DNA from: Erinaceus europaeus
Lineage: Eukaryota > Chordata > Mammalia > Eulipotyphla > Erinaceidae
Length of the DNA: 64,000 bases
NCBI RefSeq assembly: GCF_950295315.1
Contig: NC_080166.1
Span: 103,199,693 to 103,263,692, forward strand
Reading direction: 5' to 3'
Shown piece after piece: positions 21,179 to 33,589 of this stretch. Below the pieces are notes generated by a model. It did no database searches. It was not told where the DNA came from and saw only the letters and a program-made list of their open reading frames with translations. The stretch's first letter is position 1, and each line of letters begins with the position of its first letter. A program made the translations under genes and the position numbers.

Positions 21179-21565
21179 AGGAGTTAGCTGGCTATATGTC
21201 TTAAGCAGTTATTGTTTGTGTTATTAAATTATTCCTTCTTTAATAAATAGTCTGCCATATTTTATTTCATTACCATGTATTTTGATTTTCAATAACAAGT
21301 ATTTAAAATATAATTTTAAAAATTATACTGGATACTTTTTATCACTGTCTCTTTTTGTAGTGGTCAAATGATTAAAAAAATTACTTTTATGTGTCATGTA
21401 TGTTTAGTGACATTAAATTATTTGTTTATTTTTCCATAACAATTATCCATGTTACAAGAAATTTTAGCCTTATTTTATCGAGGTCAAATAGTATATAAAC
21501 AGCATAAATGTGTATTATTAATTATAATTTAAAGTCACATAAAACTTTTATCAGAGGGCATAGAC
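21179..21565. other. AT-rich spacer, nothing recognised
   Basis: Unique-looking AT-rich DNA. I see no gene or repeat here. Confidence 0.5.
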
Positions 21566-22640
21566 TATGTTGTATCCAGTAGAGCACACATAAAATTCCT
21601 TTCCTGGGGATATACCCCAAGGGCTCCATAACACCCAACCACAAATATATGTGTGCACCTATGTTCATAGCAGCACAACTCATAATAGCTAAAACCTGGA
21701 AGCAAGCCAGATGCCCAACAAGAGATGAGTGGCTGAGAAAGCTATGGTATATATACACAATGGAATACTACGTGGCTATTAAGAATAATGGACCCATCTT
21801 CTCTAACCCATCTTGGATGGAGCTAGAAGGAATAATGTTGAGCTCAGATCTACAGGAATGCAGAGGTCACACAGGCTCCTAAGCTAATTATGGGCCCCAG
21901 ATCACATCAGATTGATGGGGTTTACAGTCAACAATATTTATACCCCTTCCCCATATTAGGGACCTACTTTCTTCCCTAATCCAATTTTCTGGTCCTTTTT
22001 TCCAGCCATGGAATCATCTCCCCCAGACAATAATTATGATCCATGTGCATATCAGATTTTAGACTCAGGCAAAGAAAAAAAAAAAGAAAAAGAAAAATGA
22101 AACACTAGTATAGCTACAGGCCCTTTGAAACATAACTAAATTATGCCTCCTAGCTATCTACAAAATGGAGGACCCCCCCAACTCTTCATCTGCACTATTC
22201 AGCCTTTAGGTCCTTGATTGTTCAACAATTTGTTTGTTAACTCTTTGTATGTTAACTTTCTTTTAAGCCACCAGGTTCCAGATGTTAGCAGGATGGGACC
22301 AGACTTCCCTGGACAGACAACCCCACCAATGTGCCTTATACCTCCACTTCCTCAGAGCCCTTCCCCACTAGGGAAAGATAGAGGCAGGCTGAGAATATGG
22401 ATCAACCTGTCAATGCCCATGTTCAGCAGGGAAGCAATTACAGAAGCCAGACCTTCAACCTTCTACATCCCACAACGATCTCGTGTCCATACTCCCAGAG
22501 GGTTAAAGAACAGAAAAACTATCAGGGGAGGGGATGGGATATGGAGGTCTGGTGGAGGGAATTGTGCGAAGTTATACCCCTCTTATCCTATGGTTTTGTC
22601 AATGTTTCTTTTTTATAAATAAAAAATTAAAAAACAAAAA
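21566..22640 (+). mobile_element. Older L1 3' end, + strand
   Basis: The end of ORF2 (21597-21840, '[15 protein letters not shown]' and '[14 protein letters not shown]') leads into an older 3' UTR type. This type has a 'gtttacagtcaacaatattt' segment and an internal A-rich tract (22073-22097), and ends in the shared 'ttttataaataaaaaatt' tail. The same 3' UTR type is present on the other strand at 47335-48150. No TSD was identified. Confidence 0.85.
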
Positions 22641-22654
22641 TAGTCCCTGAAGGA

Positions 22655-22740
22655 AAGGGGGAGTAGCCAAGATGACATGTCAGCTGCTTTAGGTTATGAG
22701 AGAAGTGCCTCTGCCATCTCTCTACAGAGCTTTATTTTAA
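22655..22740 (+). repeat. Possible L1 5' UTR start, fragment
   Basis: 'gggggagtagccaagatgac' resembles the L1 5' start seen at the 21165 end ('gggtggagccaagatggc'). What follows is not clearly L1, so this is either a short orphan 5' piece or coincidence. Confidence 0.4.
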
Positions 22741-22855
22741 CCACTTTTTGCCCAGATATAGTTGATATCATGTAAGATTGTTTTCATTAACATCAAGGAT
22801 ACAGATGACATCATGTATAATTGTTTTCATTAACATCAGGAATAACCTTGAACAA

Positions 22856-22905
<50 letters not shown>

Positions 22906-23640
22906 GTATGTTTGCCTTAGAAAGTTTCCTAGGTCTGGGGCATCCTGTTCTCTCCTTGAAAGTTTCTTGGGTTTGGGGTAGCCTAAATTTTCCCTTGAAA
23001 GTTCCCTTGAAATGACCATCTATGTTTTGACCATCTCCCTGTTCTGACCTTTTGTATGAATAAACATTTTCCCTAATATCTTTTCTTTTTAACCCATTCT
23101 TGAATGGGTCTAAATCAAGTCTTTTGTAATATCTAGTAAGCTGTCTACCTAAAGAAATCTTCTGTTGTAAAGTAAGCACACACCATGGGGGCTCTCTTCT
23201 GGTTAACCTTTGCATATAAGAAAGTTCACTAACTTTTAGCTAATGAAAGTTTGCTAACCTCTATCCATATATCCTAATATTATCTATTTAACTACACAAC
23301 CTCTATATTCATCATGGATGCCTAAAAGTGGAAGCAGGGTGTCTGTGGGTGAGGGTAAGCAATATAGCCTCTTTATATTTATATGGCGATCACAGTCTGT
23401 CACTCATGCTACAAGCCACTCATAGCTCTGGTTTTTGGTCCAAGTTCAGCTAATAGAGAAGCTATAATGGTGACAAATAACTCTTTTTCTGAAAGCCTCC
23501 CAGTGGGTACAACAGCTTCTCCTCTTAGGCCATTTTTGGTCTAACAATACACTCACTGCCATAATTGTTGTCACAATGTACTTCCCCCAGAGATCTCCTT
23601 TTATTGTCTCCAGATATTGGTTGTACATAGCCAATAGGTC
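22741..23640. repeat. Unclassified repeat-like DNA, possibly LTR/ERV-derived
   Basis: I do not recognise this segment. It has a 37-bp imperfect tandem duplication with a 43-bp period (22764-22800 and 22807-22843) and a trinucleotide run. It also has imperfect repeats of a 'gaaagtttcctaggtctggg' unit at 22920-23010, an AATAAA in 'gtatgaataaacattttcc' (about 23055-23073), and a near-perfect hairpin 'acccattcttgaatgggt' (23092-23109). On the minus strand 22811-23215 is open for 134 codons, partly as poly-isoleucine from the microsatellite. It looks like a decayed LTR element, but the family is unknown. Confidence 0.35.
22856..22903. repeat. (TTA)n microsatellite
   Basis: About sixteen uninterrupted trinucleotide units, which is likely to be polymorphic. 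Confidence 0.95.
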
Positions 23641-23829
23641 TTTATTTTATCAATGTAAGAAAAAAAATAGCTTCAGTTAAATCCAGGACTGTCCGCTTTG
23701 CAGTTAGCCCTAGCCTGCTGGGGCTGTGACATACAGCAGGCCTGACTTTGTTCCTGCAAAGGTTCTACTTGTGTTTTCTCTTCTGATCTTGTCTTTCAAC
23801 TCTGCCTGAGAGTGAGATGATCTGATATT

Positions 23830-26800
23830 CATCCTTCTGTTTCTGACTTATTTCACTTAACAAGATTTCTTCAACTTCCATCCAAGATCAGTTGACAACA
23901 GTGAAATCACCGTTTTTAGTTGCTCAGCCACTCATCTGTTGTTGGACACCTGGATTGCTTCCGGGTTTTGACTATTACAAATTGTGCTGCTAAGAACATA
24001 TGTGTACATAGATCTTTTGGGGTGAGTGTGTTGGGTTCCTGGGGATATATATCCCCAGGAGAGGAATTTCAGGATCATAAGGTAGGTCCATTTCTAGCCT
24101 TCTGAGAGTTCTCCAGACTGTTCTCCACAGAGGCTGGACCAATTGACATTCCCAGCAGCAGTGCAGGATGGTTCCTTTGTCCCCACAGCCTCTCCAGCAT
24201 TTGTTGCTGCTACCTTTTCTGTTGTATGACATTCTCACAGGACTGAAGTGGTATCTCCTTGTTGTCTTTATTTGCATTTCTCTGACAATCAGAGACTTGG
24301 AACATTTTTTCATGTATTTCTCTGTGTTTTGGATCTCTTCTGTGGTGAATATTCTATCCATGTCCTCTTCCCATTTTTGGATGGGGTCATTTGTTTTCTT
24401 GTTGTTGAGTTTGGCAAGTTCTTTATATATTTTGGTTATTAAATTCATGTCTGATATATGACATGTAAAGATCTCCCATTCTGTGTGGGGTCTTTTTCTT
24501 TGGGTATTGGTTTATTCTGCTGTTCAAAAGCTTTTTAATTTTATGTATCCCCATAGGTTTATACTTGCTTTAGTATTCTTTGTAATTGGGTTCATTTCAT
24601 TGAAGATGTCTTTAAAATTTATAAACAAAAGAATTCTGCCAAAATTTTTCTCTAAGTATCTAGTAGTTTCTGGTCTAACATCCAAGTCCTTGATCCACTT
24701 GGAATTTATTTTTGTATTTGGTGAAAGATAGTGGTTCAGTTTCATTCTTCTGCATGTTTCAACCCATTTTTTCCAGCACCATTTGTTGAAAAGACTATGC
24801 TTTTCCCATTTAAGAGTCTGAGCACACTTGTCAAAGATTAGATATCCATAGGTCTGGGGACTTACTTCTGGGCTCTCATTTCTATTCCACTGGTCAATGT
24901 GTCTATTCAGGTTCAAGCACTAAGCAGTTTTGATTATAATGGCCCTATAATACAATTTGAGATCTGGGAGTGTGATGCCTCCAGTTCTGTTCTTTCTTCT
25001 CAAGATTGTTTTGGCAATTCTAGGTCTCTTCTGGTTCCAGAGAAACATTTGTAGCATTTGTTCTATTATCCTAAAAAATGTGCTTGGGATCTTGATGGAG
25101 ATAACATTAAATTTGTCTATAGTTCTGGGTAGTATATTTATTCTAATGATGTTAATTCTTCCAATCCATGAACATGGAATATCTTTCCACTTCTTAGAGT
25201 CTTCTTCTATTACTTTGAGTAGTGACTAATAATTTTCAGTATACAAGTCTTTCAATTCTTTGGTTAGGTTTATTCCTCGATATTTTATTGTTTTTGTTGC
25301 TACAGTAAAAGGAATTGAGTTCTGGATTTCAACTTCTTCTAACTTATGTTTGCATAGAGGAATGCCACTGACTTTTGAAATGTTACTTTTGTAGCTTGAC
25401 ACCTTACTGTATTGCCTGATGATTTCCAAAAGCTTCTTGCTGGATTCTTTAGGTTTTTCTATGTATACTATCATGTCATCTGCAAATAAGGAGAGTTTGA
25501 CTTCTTCTCTTCCAATCTGTATCCCTTTAATTCGTTGCTCCTGCCTGATTGCTATGGAAAGAACTTCCAACACTATGTTGAATAGTAATGGTGATAGTGG
25601 GCAGCCCTGTCTAGTACCTGACATGAGGGGAAATGCTTCCAGTTTTTCACCATTGAGAATGATGTTGGCTGTAGTTTTGCTATATATAGAGACTCCACTA
25701 TCTTCAGGAATCTTCCGTTTATTCCCATTTTTGTAGTGTTTTGATCATAAAGAGAGGTCTTATTCTTGTCAGAGGTTTTCTCTGCATTTATTGATATGAC
25801 TATGTGGTTTTAGGTCTTGCTTTTGCTGATGTGGTGAATCACATTGATTGATTTATGTATATTAAACCAACCTTGCATCCCTGGGATAAACCCCACTTAG
25901 TCATGATGAACAATCTTTTTAATATACTGTTGTATTCTGTTGGCTAGAATTTTGTTCAATATTTTATTATCTGTGTTCATCAGATATATTGGTCTGTAGT
26001 TTTCTTTTTTGGTTGTTTCCCTGTCTGCTTTTGATATCAGAGTAATAATGTTGGCTTCATGGATTCTGGAAGAGAGTATTCCTGTATCTTCAATCTTCTG
26101 GAAGACTTTTAAAATAAAGTTATTAACTCTTCCTTGAAGGTTTTTTAGAATTCATTTGTAAAACCATCTGGGACAGGGCTTTTATTCTTGGGAAGGTTTT
26201 ATTCTTGATAAGTGTTTCAATTTCATTCACTTTGATGGGTCTGCTCATATTATCTAGTCCCTCTGTGTAAATTTTGGAAGTTCGTAAGTATCTAGAAAAT
26301 TGTCCATTTATTCCAGGTTTTCTAGCCTGGTGGCATATAGTTGTTCATAGAAGCATCACATACTATGTTGAATCTCTGCGGTGTTTGTTGTGACATCTTC
26401 TCTTTCATTTACAATCCTATTTATTTGGGTCTTCTCCATTTTTTGTTTGTGAGTCTGGCTAAAGTTTTCTTGATTTTGTTTACTCTTTCAAAGCACCAAC
26501 ACTTTCATTGATCTTTTATATGGTTTTCTTATTTTCAATGTTATTTATTTCTGCCCTCACTTTAATTATTTCTGCCCCTCTGTTTGCTTTAGGGTTCCTT
26601 TGTTGTTCTTCTTCTAGGTCTTTAAGGTATGCAAACAGGTTGTTTATTTGTTCCTTTTCTGTTTCCTAATGTGTGCTTGTATGGCTATGAACGTCCCTCT
26701 CAATACAGCCTTAGCTGTGTCCCAAATATTTTGATAGCTTGTGTTTTCATTTTCATTGAACTCTCGAAATATTTTTATTTCTTCTCTTATTTCTTCTTTG

Positions 26801-27600
26801 ACCCAGCAGTTGTTAAGTAGTGTACTATTGAACTTCCACATTTTGGGACTATTACTAATCTTTTGTTGATTGTTAAGTGTTAGTTTACTTCCACTGTGAT
26901 CTGAGAAGATGCTTGGGGTGATTTCAAAGCTCTTGAATTTGCTGTTGCTTTCTTTGTGGCCTAATATATGGTCTGTCCTTGACGATGAACCATGTGGACA
27001 TAGGGAGAATGTGTATTCCAGTTTCTTGGGGTGAATGACTCTAAAATAAAGTCCAATAGTTTATCTATCTCATCATTTAGCTTCCTCATTTCTATATTGA
27101 TTTTTTTGCCTGGTTGATCTTCAAGTTGAGAGAGTGAGGTGTTGGAGTCCCCTGCTATTACTGTGTGGCTGTTAATATATTGCTGTAGCTCTTTCAGTAG
27201 ATGTGTGATGTATTTAGATGGCTTCTTATTGGGTGCATAGATGTTAATAATTGTTAAGTCATCTCGACTGACTGATCCTCTTAACATTAAGTAATGTCCA
27301 TCCCTATCTTTCTTAATTTATTTATTTTAAAGTCTATCGTGTCAGATATGAGAACAGCTGTTCCTGCCCTTTTTTGTGGGCTATTGGCTTGTATGATAGT
27401 TTTCCATCCTTTCACTTTGAGTCTGTGTTTGTCTTGTTGAGTTAGGTGGGTTACCTGTAGACAGCATATTGTTGGGTTGTGTCTTCTGATTCATTTTACT
27501 ACTCTGTGCCTTTTCATAGGTGCTTTCAGGCCATTGATATTTATTGATATCATAGACTGAAGATATTTTAACACCATTTTGTATATTTTTAGAGTGTTGT
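23830..27600 (-). pseudogene. L1 C ORF2, full-length but decayed
   Basis: On the minus strand this covers endonuclease, RT and C-terminal regions. Visible are '[15 protein letters not shown]' and 'AGDSNTSLSQLE' (endonuclease, 27130-27240), and '[20 protein letters not shown]' and '[13 protein letters not shown]' (RT, 25440-25620; the FADD catalytic pair is present). The C-terminal '[16 protein letters not shown]' is at 24150-24200. The longest open stretches are 152 codons (23990-24448), 132 (25226-25624) and 130 (24524-24916). Frameshifts and stops separate them. The copy is not functional. Confidence 0.87.
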
Positions 27601-27639
27601 GATATATGGCATATGTATGGTTGTCTAATGGTTTTTAGG

Positions 27640-28560
27640 AGATCTTTCAGAACTTCTTTCAGGGCAGGCTTGGTGATAGTTGATTCTTTCAACTGTTGCT
27701 TGTCTGAGAAGGTTTTTATGCCTCCATCTAGTCTGAATGACAGTCTAGCAGGATACAGTAGTCTTGGTTGAAAGGCTTTCTCATTGAGCACTTGATAGAT
27801 ATCTTGCCATTTTCTTCTGCCCTGTAGTGTTTTTGTGGAGAAGTCTGCTGATAATCTTATGGGTTTTTCTCTGTAAGTGACTCTTTGTTTTTCTCTTGCA
27901 ACCTTCAGGATCCTTGCTTTATCCTTATTCCTTTCCATTTTAAATATTATGTGTCTTGGTGTCTTTAAGTCTGGGTTAAATCTGTTCGGGACCCTCTGGG
28001 CTTCTTGAACCTTTATGCCTTTTATGCTGTCTAGATTAAAGAAATTCTTAGCTATTATGTCCTTTCTTCCTCTGGTAAGCCAATAATGTGTACATTATTT
28101 ATTTTGAAGTCATCCCATATGTCTCTGTTGTTGCTTTCAGTATCTCTTAATCTCTTTTTGAGATCTCTTACTTCTTTTTTAGTTGTCTCTAATTTGCCCT
28201 TGACTTTGCTAATTCTTTCTTCAGTCTCATTTATTCTATTCTCTCTCCTCTCTACTGTTTTCTGGAGTTCATCTGTTTTGTTACCCTGCTCTGATACTGT
28301 TTTAGCTTTTTCAGCCCGTTGTGTTCTTAGCTCAGCTATTTCAGCTTTCAGCTCTCTAATAACCTTGAGATAATCAATGTCTTCTTCCAGAGACTCATTT
28401 GTTGTTTCTGCATTTGGATAACAATTCTTTCAAACTCTTTTCTTACTCCTGTGACTATTTCCTTAATAAGTGTTTGGATGTTGACCTCACTATTTTGTGC
28501 TTCAAATTTTGGGGGGGCTTTTAGCTGGACTCTTGTCTTGGTTCATTTCTCCAATATTTC
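27640..28560 (-). pseudogene. L1 C ORF1, decayed
   Basis: The C-terminal part reads through in a 185-codon frame (27381-27938) that contains 'KARILKVAREKQRVTY', 'RRKWQDIYQVLNEKAFQPR' and '[17 protein letters not shown]'. It runs past the usual ORF1 stop into the ORF1-ORF2 spacer. The coiled-coil part (28080-28420) is recognisable by its charged heptads but is broken. It is more diverged from the ORF1 of L1 B and D than those are from each other. Confidence 0.82.
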
Positions 28561-28845
28561 TTCCTGTTGGTTTAGCTATTCTATATAGTATCTTATGAGG
28601 TACTTCTCTCACTACCTATCAAATTACTGATCACTCTTGCCTGGATTGTTTTGTATTTAAGTAAGATACTTAAAGTGTTCACAGTTGTGGAAATTAACAG
28701 TTGTTTCAATATTATTTTCATCCCTGATTTTGAACACAGAGACTGTTAAAAGCCTCTTTTGTTCTTTTTATTCCCTGAGGGCTTTTAAACTATAGGTAGA
28801 CCTCTTAGCTTAATTACTACTGACCAAGGGATAAATCAGGGTGAG

Positions 28846-28955
28846 GGAGAGATAGCACAGTGGTTATGCAAAGAGGCTCTCACACTCTGTGGATCCAAAG
28901 CTGTAGTCTCAATTCAGCTTCTCTCCAAGCCAGGCAGCACTTGTGGGCCCTGTGA
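28846..28955 (+). mobile_element. Old tRNA-derived SINE fragment in the L1 C leader
   Basis: 'gagatagcacagtggttatg' is an A-box-like tRNA-derived head seen in other SINEs of the second family here (reverse at 61565-61682). The B-box and body are weak. Confidence 0.5.
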
Positions 28956-29519
28956 GTTTCTAAACAAGTCCTGTTTAGAGTCTGTAGGTTCTCAGGCAAT
29001 TATTCATGATGTTCTTATCAGGAGAACAATGTAGAAAGGCTCCCACTTGCAGCCCCAGTGGTAGGCCATGGAGGTGTAGCTCTTCTCCTGAGTTTCCTGG
29101 TCAGTTCTCTGTTCCCTGATGTCAGCACAGGGCCTCCCCCTTGCTGCTCCAGCTTCTGAGGGCAGTACCAATGGAGACTCACAGTTGCATTTTGTGAGTC
29201 TTAGGGTAGTCCTCTCCTCCCTTCAGCAGTCTTTCTGTTGGTAAAGTGACTGGAAGTGGTGCCTCAACTGGTGAACTGCCGGACTGTTACCAGCTGCTCA
29301 ATCTCTCCTTAGGCACCTCCCTGTCCAGGAGTCACAGATATTTGCACTCACTGGTGGTTTGGTGGGGTCCTGAAGTCATTCTGGTCCTGTGTTATTGTGG
29401 TCCCAGGTGGTCTTAAATGCATTATTTTCAATAAGAAATATACAAAATTTATCAACATAACTTAAATGCCTTTCAAGACCAGAACTTATTCCAAATTAAT
29501 CCTACTCATAATACAAATA

Positions 29520-29795
29520 ATTTTTCATATATTTTTATTTTATTTGATATATTTATTTTATTATCATCTTTTTTGTTTTTCTTTATTTTGTATTAGGAGG
29601 TTAATAATTTACAGTATAGTAGTTGGCTGTCTGCAAAGCAGTCTCACCTTCAAATTAGGTCCATCATCATGCACTAGGACCTGAAAACCTCCCCCAACCC
29701 CCTTGATTTCTTTCTGGTCCCCCTTCCCCAGAGTACTTTATTTGGGCACAATACACTAAATCAGTGCAAGTTTTACTTTAAGTTTCCATTCTCTA
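29520..29795 (-). repeat. Old L1-type 3' UTR fragment, minus strand
   Basis: The segments 'gtattaggaggttaataatt', 'tttacagtatagtagttggc' and 'catcatgcactaggacctga' are in the same order as related segments at 32900-33040. They mark another lineage-specific L1 3' UTR type, with an AT-rich start at 29520. Confidence 0.5.
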
Positions 29796-29806
29796 TTCCT
29801 GTCTTG

Positions 29807-30105
29807 GAGATATATCCTAAGGAAACAAAAATACCCACCCAAAGAGTTCTGGGTATACCTATGTTCATAGCAGCTCAATTTGTAATTGCCAAAACTTAGA
29901 AGCAACATAGGTGTCCAACAACACAAGTGGCTAAGAAAGCTGCAGCAATGGAATACTACTCAGCTATTAAGAATAGTGAAGTCACTTTCTTGGATGGAAT
30001 TTGAGGGAATCATGTTAAGTGAGATAAGCCAGAAAGAGAGGAAGAATATTGGGTGAGCTCACTCATGGGCAGAACTTAAGAAATAAGCATCATTTATGTT
30101 TATTC
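29807..30105 (+). mobile_element. Old L1 ORF2 tail and 3' UTR start, + strand
   Basis: 'ttcatagcagctcaatttgt', 'ggtgtccaacaacacaagtg' and 'atggaatactactcagctat' are diverged versions of the ORF2 C-terminal tail present in the younger L1s. The tail is followed by the post-stop purine-rich piece. Confidence 0.75.
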
Positions 30106-32865
30106 TCCTGTTCATTTGCTTGGTTTTGTAATATTTATATGTTAAGGCAATTTAACAAATCACCATCTAATTATGCATGCTGGGCATATATTTTGACTGC
30201 TTACCTTTGACATAAGTGAAATGAAATTAGTACAACTCTACTCCTTTCAAAATATATACATAAAGTATTCTGAGAAATTAATAACACTTACTAAGATGAC
30301 TAATACAAAGTTGCCAAATGTACTCACTTAACTATATCTTATGTTAGGATGGTCTTTTGTACTTTACAATCAGTCAGATCACTAGAAATATTTTAAGAAA
30401 GTTTTATGATAAAATATACTTAAAGATAGACAAATTTCATTGCAAAAAAATGCAACAACTGATAGTGATTAGCTTTCAGTTGGAAGAATAGCACCCACCT
30501 GTCAAAACCACAAAATCTAAATCTTATAATAGCATACCAAAAATTTACTAAAGTGGATAACTGATCATATATATCAGTCTCTAAATTTTGAGAAAATTAA
30601 GTCTGTGTATCAATAATATTGCAATAGAAACATGATTCCACAAATTTTGACTCTGAACTAATGTCATGTGCATCAATCAATTAATGTCATATTTCATTAT
30701 CTACTATACTGAAGCTGTTTGATAGAATGGGAAGTGAGTATTTTTATTAGCAATAGTAGTGAAAGTACTGCTTGTTTTATTCAAGGAACATTTGTTTTTT
30801 ATAGTTTAGTTACATAGCTCTTTGGACAAGGACAATCAAAACTGTATTAAATAGTGGAATCTTTGAAATCATCAATAAGTAAAGGTATATATTTTATATA
30901 TAGGCACTTTGTGAGCAAAAAAAATCCAACTAGAATTTGTATCATTCAAACTGATTTCCTACATCAAAATCATCCATGACATGCCACCTTTACAGGAAAC
31001 TTTCCTTAACATATCCTCAACTAAATTATATACTTTTTAAATTTATTTTGTATTTGATTTCATTACTCTGATTTTATTTTAATGTTACCTACAAGAAATT
31101 TTTGGTGGTTGCTAAATCTGATAAGTTTCTGATTTATATACTTATAAGCCATTGAATCTTTTAACAGCAAATAAAACTTTCAGTGATCACAGTAGTAGAG
31201 AATTTCACTTGACTGAGTATTAACAACTTTAGTCATAAGTGCGAATTAATGGCTTGCTCAGGTTTCCTAGAATATGAATCTTCACATGGTTCTCTACCGT
31301 CAGGCAATTATGTGAAATATCTGAACAGTGGAAGAGATATAGACTCATTGAACAGTGCCAATAAAATGAGACTATATTAGACACTTTATCATTGCTATTA
31401 TTTTAAATGTGTTTGCAAGGTTATGCATCTATTAAATCTATTTCTGCCTTTGAAAGTAGAGGCATATTAAAACAAAATAGTTTAAGTTGCAGAAGATAGC
31501 ACTACTCCTATGAATAAGTATAGTGTCGTATTTCTCAGGAAATAGATTTAAAGTTACTCGGTGGAGTTCAATTTTGAAATGATGTTTACATTTTTAAATT
31601 AATGTGCTTTGCCACTAAATAATGCTAATGGTAATGGCCAGTCTTCTTATGGGATTGGAATATCTTAATATAATGTTACATTTTAGAACTAAATACACTG
31701 AGGTTTGAGAATGTGAGTGATGGCTTGCTACTTTAAAATAATATGGAGCACTAGGTGAGTTAAATAAACTTCATATATATGTAAATATTCAAAATATTAT
31801 CATCCAATTTTTAAATAGATTTTAATTTCTTCATTGAATATGTGGAGACTCTGAAAATTCAAGACAGATATTAAATGTGGATTTATATCTAGGATAATCA
31901 TTCCATTCCACTTACTATTTTCCCCCAATTTAAACCAAAATTACACTTCCTGTAAGTAGGAGGATACTTGGAGTGAGAAAATGTAAATCACACAGTTTAA
32001 AAAGCAATAATAATTTCAAGAGTTTTTTTCATAAAGTATACCTTATGTGCTCTTTATGTGTATATTTACAACTAATGTCAATTTCTAAAACATTTTAAAT
32101 ACATCCTTTGAATTTTGGTTCATTATTTGAGTCTATAAATTCCTTTTGATAAAAAAGAACATCTCAAAACTATTCTTCAAATCAATATAGGTGATATATC
32201 TTATTTGCATCTTTTTACTTTCTTCTTTACAGAATTTTGCCGTCTGATGCAGAGAATTTAAAATACATTTCTCTTAATTTATATCTTACTGATTTATTTA
32301 TTATTAATGTTATTTATTTACTAACTTATTAATGTATGTTTTTCTAATAATATTAATAAACAAGCTTACTAGTGTTATTAAAATTAAATTATTTTATTTC
32401 GTTTTCAATGTTTCTTAATGCTATATAGGACTGTATTGATTTTTCATGATTTCTAACTGTGTTTTGTTACTAATTTTATTGTTAGTTTTACTAGTTATTC
32501 AATATGTTCCTTTATGCATTTTAAATTATTATTTGAAGTAGAACTTGTAGGCTTTATATTTTCTTGAATCTTAAAGTAATAATTTCCAAAACATTGTTAA
32601 ATTACAGTCATTAATGTCAGAATCTTTTGAATGAATAGACTTTATAACCATTTGAGCACGTGACCAGAATATGGTAGTCCCCTCCTACTCTTATTTTACT
32701 GGTCATTTTTCTCCTAACTGCATACTACTTTTTTCAAATATTTTCCATTCTTTGAAAATCATAATTCATATATGTTCTGCCAGATTATGTCATTATATTC
32801 TTCCCAATATTAAGTCAAACTTCTGTATAAGTACCATGCAATAACCGACTGTGCCACTGGAGCTC
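30106..32865. other. AT-rich intergenic DNA, nothing recognised
   Basis: About 2.7 kb with no gene-like frame and no repeat I can name, except a possible SINE tail of about 35 bp at 32830-32865 ('aaccgactgtgccactggag'). It is the longest stretch here without a recognisable element. Confidence 0.5.
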
Positions 32866-32880
32866 CTAAGTCAAACTTCT

Positions 32881-33468
32881 TTTTTTTTTTAATTTTTTTT
32901 TTTACTGGGGAATGGTTTACAATTGACAGTAAAATACAGTTGTTTGTACATGCTTAATATTTCCCAGTTTTCCACATAACAATTCAGTCCCCACAAGGTC
33001 CTCCTCTGCCATCATATTCCAGGACCTGAACCCACTCCCCTATCCCAAAGTCTTTTATTATTTTTTTTAATTTATAAAAAGTAAACATTGACAAAACCAT
33101 AAGACAAGAGGGGTACAACTTTGCACAGTTCCCACCACCAGACCTCAGTATTCCATCCCTTCCACTGATAGCTTTCCTATTCTTTAACCCTCTGGGAGTA
33201 TGGACCCAAGATCATTGTGGGATTCAGAAGGTTGAAGGTCTGGCTTCTGTAATTGCTTCCCCACTAAGCATGTGAGTTGACAGTTTGATCCATACTCCCA
33301 GCCTGTCTCTCTCTTTCCCTAGTGGGGAAGGGCTGTGAGGAAGCAGAGCTCCAAGTCACATTGGTGAGGCTGTCTGTCCAGGGAAGTTTGGTCGCATCCT
33401 GCTAGCATCTGGAACCTGGTGGCTGAAAAGAGAGTTAACATACAAAGCCAAACAAATTGTTAAACAGT
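32881..33468 (-). mobile_element. Composite L1 3' end, minus strand, 15-bp TSD
   Basis: 'ctaagtcaaacttct' at 32866-32880 and 33469-33483 brackets the whole block. From its 5' end (right) it holds about 400 bp of the common L1 3' UTR, an internal A-rich tail (complement at about 33057-33085), a different 3' UTR-like segment (32905-33055), and a terminal poly(T) (32881-32904). One TSD around two tails suggests read-through into a neighbouring repeat before insertion. Confidence 0.85.
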
Positions 33469-33589
33469 CTAAGTCAAACTTCTACTGTTGAGGTTGAATC
33501 TCTAGTACTGTACATTCTGTAGTAGGTATAAAATCCATTTTATTTTCCATATACATTTGTGAAATGTACATTTCTTCTCTTCCTTTTAT

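Larger units (their letters stand above)
23740..29430 (-). mobile_element. Older long L1 C, minus strand
   Basis: The order is a short 3' piece, ORF2 (about 23830-27600), ORF1 (about 27640-28560) and a leader to about 29430 that carries a SINE. The sequence is collinear with L1 D but clearly more diverged. It lacks the common 1.3-kb 3' UTR, so its 3' end is of another subfamily or truncated. Boundaries at both ends are approximate and no TSD was found. Confidence 0.85.

Noticed and set aside
22778..22981. Poly-tyrosine or poly-isoleucine frames
   Set aside because: They are translations of the (TTA)n microsatellite.
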